Below, piece after piece: positions 1-7,237 of a stretch of 9,500 nucleotides of DNA; the stretch's first letter is position 1; each line of letters starts with the position of its first letter. The DNA comes from Candidatus Tenebribacter mawsonii (lineage in GTDB: Bacteria; Cloacimonadota; Cloacimonadia; Cloacimonadales; TCS61), in contig JAVCCD010000008.1 of NCBI GenBank assembly GCA_030765665.1, forward strand, positions 1-9,500. The letters run 5' to 3'. The position numbers were made by a program, and so were the translations under genes. The notes under the pieces are model-generated. The model was not told where the DNA came from. It worked only from the letters and a program-made list of their open reading frames with translations, and did not search any database.

Positions 1-8
1 CTAAAACA

Positions 9-2828
9 TCATCGTCTATTCTTGAACCATTTACTCAGATGATCATAAACCTCAATATCCGATTGCGGAATAAAGGTTCGAGCAGGAACCGTATCTTTAA
101 AATATTGACCATATCTTTTTGTGAGAATTCTGTTATCCAGCACCAACACAACACCACGATCAGTTTTATGACGGATCAATCTACCAAATCCTTGTCGATA
201 TTTCAAGAGAGCATTAGGCAGCATATAGTGCATAAAACTGTTCTTTCCTTCAGCTTCCAATTTTTCCAGATACGCTTCTACTATCGGCTCGGAAGGAACC
301 ATGAAGGGTAGTTTATAAAGTATAAGCAATTGTAGAGATTCACCCGGCACGTCGACCCCTTCCCAAAATGAGTTAGTTCCAAAAAGAACTGAATTTCTAT
401 TTTTTTGGAACTCTTTTAACATTGCTGAACGTCCCAGTCCCTTACCTTGCGTGAGCAACAGAATATCTTTACTGTACATTTCATCATTCAATGTATCATA
501 GGCTTCATTAAGATTTTTGTATGATGTATAAAGTACCATTGTTCCAGCTTTTGTTATTTCAACTGCATTCCTGATTATTTCTATACTCTGTGAAGAGAAA
601 AATTTATCTTTTGGATCAGGCAAAAATCCAGCCACCAGAACCATGGTTTGCTTTTGATAATCGAAGGGAGATTGTACAACCAATTCACGAACAAAACCTT
701 CTTCCAGAAGATTCAAGCCCATCCTGTTTGCAAAGTATTTGAAATTATTTCTGATTGCTATTGTTGCGGAGGTGAAAACTGCTGAATCTACCAAGGAATA
801 AAGTTTATCATTGAAGATTTGATCTACGTTTAAAGGACAATAAACTAAAACACCGGAAGGATATTTTTTATCACTGGCTTGGAAAGATTCCATCCAGAAA
901 GCATAATCTTTTAGCTCCGGATTATGCATTGTGGAAAGCATGTTGTGATATTCTGAGATCATATTCACAATGCTATCAAGCGACTCTTTATGTTTATCAT
1001 ATTCTATGAATCTTTGTTTATTCACATCACCGAAAATATTCTTTATTTTCATAAAACTACGGGAGAATTCTTGCCAAAAGATTATGATCTTTTCCAGGTC
1101 TTCTGTAAGAAAAGTATGATTTTCCAGATTGGTTATCCGTAACTTTCCATAACTACCTTTTTCGGTAACCACGTCACCAACTTTTTTAAAGAATTCAGCA
1201 AAAATATCTTTTTTATCATCAATCAGTTTTTCCGTTTCTTCAATTCTTAAGAGCAATTCTTTTTTAGAAGGAAAATCACTTTTCACTGCATCAGTTCTTA
1301 ATCTTACTAGAATTCCACTCTGGAATTTATTATAATCTGAATGCAATTGATTGAAAAAATTATTAAAATCAGGATAGGAAAGACTGATACCCAGTTCGGC
1401 TGGAGCAAGATGCGGCAAATTGTGAGCTTCATCAATTATAAGATTATCAAATTCACCAAGTACTGCATTTTCACTTTGCATATTTGCCAGGAGCAAATGA
1501 TGGTTTATAATAACAAGGTTCGATTCTTCTGCTTTTCCTCGAATATCCATTAAAAAACAACTTTTATAATGAGGACACCTTTTCTTACGGCAAAGAAAAC
1601 TATCGGATGAAACCTTCTTCCAAACTCTTCTATCTCTATTTACATTGAACGAGTTGTTTTCAGAAATATCTCCGGTTTTTGTAAACTCCTTCCAGACAAT
1701 TAGATTTAGATAGGGATTCACTTCTTCCGATGAGATCATTTTATCTAGGTCAAGAGCTGTTTCCAGCCATCTCTTCTCACAGATATAATTTCCTCTACCC
1801 TTTAATAGTGTTGCCTTAAATGGAATGTTGATACAGTCTTTAACAACAGGTAAATCTTTATAGAATAGCTGTTCCTGAAGATTTTTTGTATTCGTGGAGA
1901 TTATTACTTTCTTATTCTCTTGATGTGTATATTTAATTGATGGGATTAAATATGCCAAAGATTTTCCAACGCCGGTTCCTGCTTCAACTAATAGGAATTC
2001 TTTCTGTTCAAAATTATCCAGAACTGCACTTGCCATATCTATCTGACCTTCGCGAAGCTCATATTTATCGAAGTGCTTACTAAAAACACCATCTTTACCA
2101 AAAATTGTTTCTATCGAAAGTTCTCCCACTTTACCAGGTTTATGTTCAATATAATTTCTGTTATGAAAATCGATACCCGATTTTTGTTTTGTGAGAAGAG
2201 CAGTTTGCTTCTGATGCGATACTATTTTTTCTAAAAATCTTGATAATCCAACCAGTTTTAATTGAATACCAGAAACTTCAAATATCCTGTGGTTAATTCT
2301 CATTGGAATATTCTTCAGGATAAAATCTATGAGTTTTAATAAGATATTACCTGTTGCTATTGCGTCAAATATTGCACGGTGAGCATTGGAAAGATCGATC
2401 TTAAAATACTCTGCCACTGTTCCCAATTTATGATTTAAAATGAATGGCAAATAAATTCTGGCAAGATCGAGAGTATCAAGAGTTTGGTTAGATATTTTTG
2501 GTAAAACTTTCTCTTTGAGTTTTGCATTTAGAAACCCAATATCAAATGAGGTGTTATGACAAACCACAACATCATCTTCAATAAACTCGATAAGTGATGT
2601 AAGAGCATTGATAAGATTTTCTCCAGAAGCCAATTGTTCATCGGTAATATTTGTAAGTCTTTTTATAAATTTTGGAACTTTTCTCTGCGGTTTTATGAAA
2701 ATTGAGAAACGATCTTTTTCTTTTCCTTTATCAAAACGAACCGCTCCGATCTCAATTATCTCATTTTCAATAAAATCAAAACCTGTTGTTTCAATATCAA
2801 GTGCAACAAAGCTAAATTGATCTTTCAT
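9..2828 (-). CDS. dinG: DinG/XPD-family ATP-dependent helicase with N-terminal DEDDh exonuclease domain
   Basis: A 939-residue fusion. Residues 1-170 are a DnaQ-like 3'-5' exonuclease: Exo I D11-x-E13, Exo II around H91-N92 and D96, Exo III H150-x4-D155, which is the DEDDh pattern. Residues about 250-939 are a superfamily 2 XPD/DinG helicase: Q-motif-like R259-E-G-Q262, Walker A with G288-K289-S290, DEAH box 466-469, motif III SAT 687-689, motif V 817-829 and motif VI Q879-x3-R883-x2-R886. Four cysteines (350, 413, 418, 424) lie between Walker A and the DEAH box, where XPD-like enzymes bind a 4Fe-4S cluster. The family unwinds DNA 5'-3' and handles R-loops, forks or damaged DNA; here strand unwinding may be combined with 3' end trimming, which is inference. 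The start is supported by AGGA six bases upstream. The gene lies 42 nt after the regulator gene, possibly co-transcribed. Family assignment is firm; the in vivo role is not. Confidence 0.95.
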   Translation of the reverse strand: MKDQFSFVALDIETTGFDFIENEIIEIGAVRFDKGKEKDRFSIFIKPQRKVPKFIKRLTNITDEQLASGENLINALTSLIEFIEDDVVVCHNTSFDIGFLNAKLKEKVLPKISNQTLDTLDLARIYLPFILNHKLGTVAEYFKIDLSNAHRAIFDAIATGNILLKLIDFILKNIPMRINHRIFEVSGIQLKLVGLSRFLEKIVSHQKQTALLTKQKSGIDFHNRNYIEHKPGKVGELSIETIFGKDGVFSKHFDKYELREGQIDMASAVLDNFEQKEFLLVEAGTGVGKSLAYLIPSIKYTHQENKKVIISTNTKNLQEQLFYKDLPVVKDCINIPFKATLLKGRGNYICEKRWLETALDLDKMISSEEVNPYLNLIVWKEFTKTGDISENNSFNVNRDRRVWKKVSSDSFLCRKKRCPHYKSCFLMDIRGKAEESNLVIINHHLLLANMQSENAVLGEFDNLIIDEAHNLPHLAPAELGISLSYPDFNNFFNQLHSDYNKFQSGILVRLRTDAVKSDFPSKKELLLRIEETEKLIDDKKDIFAEFFKKVGDVVTEKGSYGKLRITNLENHTFLTEDLEKIIIFWQEFSRSFMKIKNIFGDVNKQRFIEYDKHKESLDSIVNMISEYHNMLSTMHNPELKDYAFWMESFQASDKKYPSGVLVYCPLNVDQIFNDKLYSLVDSAVFTSATIAIRNNFKYFANRMGLNLLEEGFVRELVVQSPFDYQKQTMVLVAGFLPDPKDKFFSSQSIEIIRNAVEITKAGTMVLYTSYKNLNEAYDTLNDEMYSKDILLLTQGKGLGRSAMLKEFQKNRNSVLFGTNSFWEGVDVPGESLQLLILYKLPFMVPSEPIVEAYLEKLEAEGKNSFMHYMLPNALLKYRQGFGRLIRHKTDRGVVLVLDNRILTKRYGQYFKDTVPARTFIPQSDIEVYDHLSKWFKNRR

Positions 2829-2834
2829 GAACCA

Positions 2835-2838
2835 TCCT
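2835..2838 (-). promoter_or_regulatory. Shine-Dalgarno site of the dinG-like gene
   Basis: The minus strand reads AGGA followed by six bases and then ATG. This is a normal ribosome binding site. It supports the start at 2828, where the exonuclease beta strand (FVALDIETTG) begins a few residues in, as in other family members. Confidence 0.6.
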
Positions 2839-2870
2839 AATAAAATTTGTTATAGTTAATAATAATATAA

Positions 2871-5800
2871 TTATTTTCTTATTCCATAACGCTGCATTTT
2901 TTTTATGAGACCCTGCCTGCTTAAACTAAGAGCTTTTGCAGCTTTCGTCTGATTATCTTCATACTCATCAAGAGCTCTTAAAATCATCTCTTTTTCTAAT
3001 TTTTCAACTGCATCTTTCATTGACCTGTTCTCTAATAACTGAACTGTTTCTGTATGTTGTTTAAAGTGGAAAATATCTTCAGAAAGATCTGATGATTTTA
3101 TTGAAGACTCAACTTCGGAAAGTGTGACAGCTCTTTCGATCTCATTTTCTAACTGTCTGATATTTCCCGGCCAGCTATAATTCATAAGACATTTCATAGC
3201 TTCTTCTGTAATGCCATTAACTTTTTTATCGATCTTCTGACAATATTTATCTAAAAAATGAACAGCTAAAAGTGGAATATCTGATGTTCTCTCTTGTAGA
3301 GAAGGCACATCAACTTTTATCACATTAAGTCTGTAAAAGAGGTCTAGCCTGAAATCTCCACTTTCTACCTTATCTTTTAAGGAAACATTTGTAGCGCATA
3401 TCACCCGTACATCTACTGTATGTGTTTGTGTAGAACCGACCCTTTTTATCTCTCCTTCTTGTAAAAACCTGAGGAGTTTTACCTGAGTTGAAAGGCTAAT
3501 ATCAGCTATCTCATCCAAGAAGAAAGTTCCTCCATCGGCTACTTCAAAGAGCCCTTTTTTATCGTGTGTCGCACCAGTAAATGATCCCTTAACATGACCG
3601 AACAATTCACTTTCCAATAACGTTTCTGGTAATGCACCACAGTATTGAGCTACGAATTTTTTATTTCGTCTGTTGCTATTATAATGAATGGCTCTGGCAA
3701 TGAGCTCCTTCCCAGTCCCACTTGGTCCTTCCAATAGAACAGAAGTTGGAGTATTCTTAATTTTCTCTATCATGCGGAAGATTTCTTGAATTTTCTTACT
3801 CTTACCAATTATATTTGCAAAAGTACTTGTGGAAGCTAATTCTTCACGAATACTATCGTGAGATCTCTGCAGATTTTCAAATGAAATATTCTCTACAATT
3901 ACAACTATCTGATTACAAAGAGCGCTAATTAAATTGAACATCCTCTCAGTAAAATAGTGCGATCCGTGTTTAGTGAAGAGACAAACAACACCTTTTTTAT
4001 CATTTCTTACAATAAGCGGAAACAGGATTATGTTATTAAATTCAGGTGCGAAATGAGGTTGTTTATAATTTTGACTGGATCCTTCTACAAATGCATCGTC
4101 AATTAATTTCATAAACTTTTGCAAGTCCTCATCACCACTGCTTAATCCTTTTAAAATCACATAATCCCATGAATCCTTTACCATTTTATTATTATATAGA
4201 GTAAATACACCACCTTCAGCATCGGCAAAATCTACTAATTTATCTAGTGCGGTTTCTATGAGAGAATCAAAATCTGTTATCCCGTTCAATTCTTGAGTAA
4301 TTTCGTAAAATTTATTTAAAAGAGTTTCTTGTACTTTTGATTCTTTGAGCTCAGCAGAGTATTTTTTAGTAACTTTTTTTATTAGAATGTCATTTCTTTC
4401 TAATATTTTTATGGCTCCGAGACCTTTGATTAAATCGTTGTTGTCATTCAAAATCTGCAATGCTTGTTCCCAATCTTCTTCTTCTAGTAGTAAGGAAGCA
4501 AAATCATAATTAGCTTTTGCCAGTTCCACATTGCTATTTGATTTCACAAAGAATTCTATTGCATTTCTTAGAAGATCTAACGCCTTTTTTCTATCATCGG
4601 TTTCTAATAATGAGCACAGGTGAGAGCACTTGCCTAAGTAATAATCGTGCTCTATTTCAATAGCAAGTTTTTGAGCAGATTCTAAATAATAATGGGCACT
4701 TTCGTAATTCCTGGTTTCAATAAAATATGAAGCTTGATTTAGTGCACCTTCTATCATTTTATCTTTAGCACTAAGACTTTTAAAAAAATCATAACTCTCT
4801 ACAAGATATACATATGCTTCCTTAAATCTGTGAAGGGAAGTAAGCACACTGCCTATGTTTCCATATAATTCCGCTTTCATATAATCATCAGAAATTCCAG
4901 GAAGAAGTTCAATACTTTTTGAATAATACTCATGTGCTAGATTATACTCTCCGCGTTTTTCATAAAGTTCACCGATATTATTATAGGATTTTATTATTCC
5001 TTCAGAAAAATTGTAATCTTGAGATTTCTTAATAGCCTGTTCATAATAATCTATCGCTTTTTCGAAATTCCCAGATTTAAAAAAAAGTGCCCCAAGATTA
5101 TTTAACGCAGGAATTACATTTTTGAACATATTATACTCAAGTGATATTTCTAGTGAGTTATTAAATGCTTCTTCTGCTTTTGCATATTCTCCATTGTCCA
5201 TATAAGAGACACCAATATTTAAATAGATATTTGGTATCTGCTCTCTATCATTTAATAATAATTGGATGTAAAGAGCTTCATTCAGACACTTCAGTGATTT
5301 TTTATAATCTCCCCTATCCTCATACAAGCTTCCGAGATTACTCTGAGATTTTGAAATTCCACTTAAATTACATCTTTCTTTTTCTGATTTTAAGCTCTTT
5401 TGATATAATTTTTCAGCATTTTTCATCTCACCCTGAAACATTGAGAGAACGCCAAGATTATTGTAAATTGCTGCCAAACCTTCTATATTGTTAATTTTAG
5501 AATACAGCTTTTCGGCTTCATTAAATTCGCTTTCAGCTTTTTTCCAATCATTTAAATGGTAAGCTAATCTCCCTTTCAATTTTCTGAAATCAGCTTTTAT
5601 CTTCAACCTTAGATCAGAGTCTTTAATCTTATCAGCAAGTTGGGTCGCATCCTCAGCTAGCTCTATTGCCTCATCCATATTTTCGAGATCCAACAAAATG
5701 TCAGCTTTTAATAAACTTGTTTTAAGTATCAATTCAATATCATCGGGGTCTGCTGTGTATTTTTTTAGTACTTCTTGAGCAAATGCAGATGAGTTCATGG

Positions 5801-7118
5801 TATAAAGAACTTCAGCCAAACCATATACAACTTCACCTAATAGGATCGATTTTTCCACTGCAAGTTTAAGTGCCTTCCTAAAATTCTCTGCAGCGATATC
5901 AAGTTTTCCCAATATTCTATTTGCTCTTCCTAAATTTAATAAGATCTCAATTTTTTTTACCGGATCAGAGATCTGCTTAATGTACAGTTTATAAATCTGG
6001 ATTAATGATCGATAATCGTTTAACTTTAAGAAGGATATGATACAGCTTTCGAAGTACTCAGAAGAAGTTTCTCCAAGCAAAACTGAAATCTCGTTCCTGA
6101 ATTCTGGTTCTAAAGATTCAACGATTTTATGTGAATAATCATTTCGGTCTTTTTGGGGAAGATCTTCAAAATACTGTTTAATCAGGGATACCTTTTTTAA
6201 ATAGTATTTTCCATCTAACTCCATTATCAATCTAATCTTTAATAGTACCTTTAGATCTTTGGTTATTGAATTTAAATTGCTCACACTCTTTATTCGTTCA
6301 TCGGTAGCATCAGTATCAAGTAAAAGAATTGTAAAAAGTAGTTTTCTCTGTTTTACGTTTAGTTCATTTATGTGTTGAGAATATATCGTCTTGAGAGCTA
6401 TCCTCTTTTTTAGAAATGAATCAAAATCAAAACTTTGATTTTTAGAAAGCAAGTTGTTTATTATGTAATCTATAATAGATAAATTTCCAGCTGATATATT
6501 GTAAATTATCTCACTCTCTGAACTAATTGAACCCTTATTACTGGGAAGGACACTTTGTAAAATTTGTACAATTTGTTCCTTTCCGGGAATTTCAATGTAG
6601 ATCTTATTAGAAAATGGGAAAGTGTCGATCCTTGAAAAAATAATAAATTGTATATAAGGCTTTGTAGAGTATTGAATTATATATTTGATGAAATCTCGGG
6701 AATATTCATCTAGAAAAATATTCTCGTAAACTATTATGTTCTTTGGTTTCAGCAATTTCTTTTCATTAAGGTATTCTGTAATAAAATAGAAGAGGTCGTA
6801 TTTATTTTCAAAATTAAATTTTTCTGATTCGGTGATGATCTTTTCATATTCTTCATCATCAATACCTGTAATTAACTGCAATATATGCTTAAAGTGATTA
6901 TATTGAAAAACACGTGGAAAATAAACATCAAATTGGAGATTATCCCTTTGCATCAACTGGATAAGATTTCGAAGAATAAAAGACTTACCCGAACCCGTAC
7001 TACCAATTATTTCGACTATTTTACTGCCTTTTGTTGCTAGTATATTTGTTATTTTAGTGCTTATTGTATTATTGTTTGTTACAAATTGACCCATCACATG
7101 TTCGAGCTTCTTATCCAT
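2871..7118 (-). CDS. Sigma-54-dependent activator with N-terminal STAND-like NTPase, TPR array, GAF and Fis HTH domains
   Basis: A 1415-residue regulator. In order: a P-loop NTPase (Walker A G39-S-T-G-S-G-K45-S46; Walker B-like IIVY-E132-N133; sensor-like S163-R164); a winged-helix-like segment about 249-340; about 13 TPR repeats from 389 to 896; a GAF domain about 946-1078; a short helical linker; a sigma-54 AAA+ domain about 1103-1330; and a Fis-type helix-turn-helix 1367-1415. The AAA+ domain looks active: Walker A G1131-P-S-G-T-G-K1137-E, sigma-54 contact loop GSFTGA 1178-1183, Walker B D1202-E1203, arginine fingers R1257 and R1263, and W1316-P-G-N with sensor II R1321. Such proteins bind upstream DNA and use ATP to remodel the sigma-54 RNA polymerase closed complex. 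By family logic the STAND-TPR part senses a ligand or protein and the GAF a small molecule; neither is identifiable here. AAGAGG five bases before the ATG fixes the start. Targets are unknown; no sigma-54 promoter was recognised nearby. Confidence 0.93.
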   Translation of the reverse strand: MDKKLEHVMGQFVTNNNTISTKITNILATKGSKIVEIIGSTGSGKSFILRNLIQLMQRDNLQFDVYFPRVFQYNHFKHILQLITGIDDEEYEKIITESEKFNFENKYDLFYFITEYLNEKKLLKPKNIIVYENIFLDEYSRDFIKYIIQYSTKPYIQFIIFSRIDTFPFSNKIYIEIPGKEQIVQILQSVLPSNKGSISSESEIIYNISAGNLSIIDYIINNLLSKNQSFDFDSFLKKRIALKTIYSQHINELNVKQRKLLFTILLLDTDATDERIKSVSNLNSITKDLKVLLKIRLIMELDGKYYLKKVSLIKQYFEDLPQKDRNDYSHKIVESLEPEFRNEISVLLGETSSEYFESCIISFLKLNDYRSLIQIYKLYIKQISDPVKKIEILLNLGRANRILGKLDIAAENFRKALKLAVEKSILLGEVVYGLAEVLYTMNSSAFAQEVLKKYTADPDDIELILKTSLLKADILLDLENMDEAIELAEDATQLADKIKDSDLRLKIKADFRKLKGRLAYHLNDWKKAESEFNEAEKLYSKINNIEGLAAIYNNLGVLSMFQGEMKNAEKLYQKSLKSEKERCNLSGISKSQSNLGSLYEDRGDYKKSLKCLNEALYIQLLLNDREQIPNIYLNIGVSYMDNGEYAKAEEAFNNSLEISLEYNMFKNVIPALNNLGALFFKSGNFEKAIDYYEQAIKKSQDYNFSEGIIKSYNNIGELYEKRGEYNLAHEYYSKSIELLPGISDDYMKAELYGNIGSVLTSLHRFKEAYVYLVESYDFFKSLSAKDKMIEGALNQASYFIETRNYESAHYYLESAQKLAIEIEHDYYLGKCSHLCSLLETDDRKKALDLLRNAIEFFVKSNSNVELAKANYDFASLLLEEEDWEQALQILNDNNDLIKGLGAIKILERNDILIKKVTKKYSAELKESKVQETLLNKFYEITQELNGITDFDSLIETALDKLVDFADAEGGVFTLYNNKMVKDSWDYVILKGLSSGDEDLQKFMKLIDDAFVEGSSQNYKQPHFAPEFNNIILFPLIVRNDKKGVVCLFTKHGSHYFTERMFNLISALCNQIVVIVENISFENLQRSHDSIREELASTSTFANIIGKSKKIQEIFRMIEKIKNTPTSVLLEGPSGTGKELIARAIHYNSNRRNKKFVAQYCGALPETLLESELFGHVKGSFTGATHDKKGLFEVADGGTFFLDEIADISLSTQVKLLRFLQEGEIKRVGSTQTHTVDVRVICATNVSLKDKVESGDFRLDLFYRLNVIKVDVPSLQERTSDIPLLAVHFLDKYCQKIDKKVNGITEEAMKCLMNYSWPGNIRQLENEIERAVTLSEVESSIKSSDLSEDIFHFKQHTETVQLLENRSMKDAVEKLEKEMILRALDEYEDNQTKAAKALSLSRQGLIKKMQRYGIRK
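4635..5594 (-). repeat. Coding tandem repeat: eight TPR units in exact 120-nt register
   Basis: Within the regulator, residues 509-828 form eight consecutive TPR units with no insertion or deletion between them. The small residue of the first helix (usually in N-[LI]-G) falls at 516, 556, 596, 636, 676, 716, 756 and 796. The second-helix Ala/Ser falls at 528, 568, 608, 648, 688, 728, 768 and 808. In the DNA the N-[LI]-G codons recur every 120 bases as variants of ccaagatta on the plus strand, for example at 5092, 5332 and 5452. Flanking TPR-like units (about 389-500 and 826-896) are out of this register. The array is a likely superhelical binding surface for a protein or peptide. Confidence 0.85.
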
Positions 7119-7123
7119 AAAAA

Positions 7124-7129
7124 CCTCTT
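7124..7129 (-). promoter_or_regulatory. Shine-Dalgarno site of the sigma-54 activator gene
   Basis: The minus strand reads AAGAGG, then five T residues, then ATG. It is a good match to the anti-Shine-Dalgarno sequence at usable spacing. It selects the start at 7118 over the internal Met9, which has no such sequence in front of it. Confidence 0.6.
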
Positions 7130-7195
7130 TTAAATATTTAGATTCGAACTCAAAAAAGTTTATTATGAATAATCTGTCAACAATGTTTTTAGTCG

Positions 7196-7212
7196 TGTAA
7201 AGTAAATTTACA
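7196..7212. promoter_or_regulatory. Small inverted repeat, candidate operator
   Basis: TGTAAA and TTTACA flank a five-base spacer. The right half also forms a perfect 10-base palindrome, GTAAATTTAC, at 7202-7211. The element sits between the glycosyltransferase stop and the TTGACA hexamer, a position suited to a regulator binding site. It is not followed by a T run, so it does not resemble a terminator. AT-rich palindromes arise easily by chance in this composition, so the call is tentative. Confidence 0.25.
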
Positions 7213-7237
7213 GTTAGTGTTATTTATAAATGATGTT

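Larger units (their letters stand above)
7119..7237 (-). promoter_or_regulatory. Intergenic region, likely promoter region of the activator gene
   Basis: This 119-nt, very AT-rich gap is the longest non-coding stretch in the window. On the minus strand a perfect TTGACA lies at 7175-7180, about 57 nt before the start codon, but no convincing -10 box is found 16-18 nt further on; the sequence there is a T run. No sigma-54 promoter (TGGCAC-N5-TTGC) is present, so the activator gene does not look sigma-54 driven from here. No GC-rich terminator hairpin separates the glycosyltransferase gene from the regulator gene, so read-through from upstream remains possible. Confidence 0.35.

Noticed and set aside
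1..8. Possible start of a further downstream gene overlapping the dinG stop (ATG overlapping TGA)
   Set aside because: The frame from that ATG reads Met-Met-Phe and then a stop, so no gene starts there. The remaining bases are too few to judge.
2861..2875. Inverted repeat AATAAT-ATA-ATTATT at the end of the regulator gene
   Set aside because: It consists only of A and T, overlaps the stop codon and has no T run suited to termination. It is expected by chance in this composition.
5165..5494. Plus-strand open frame of 109 codons inside the regulator gene, with a few shorter ones elsewhere (39-311, 1341-1553, 2608-2820, 8825-9097)
   Set aside because: All lie wholly inside well-supported minus-strand genes with recognisable domains. 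Their translations are low-complexity and match no family I know, so they are antisense shadows.
7152..7172. Possible Rho-independent terminator after the glycosyltransferase gene (TTATT-CAT-AATAA followed by a T run on the minus strand)
   Set aside because: The stem is five A-T pairs with a three-base loop. It is too weak to call a terminator in such AT-rich sequence.
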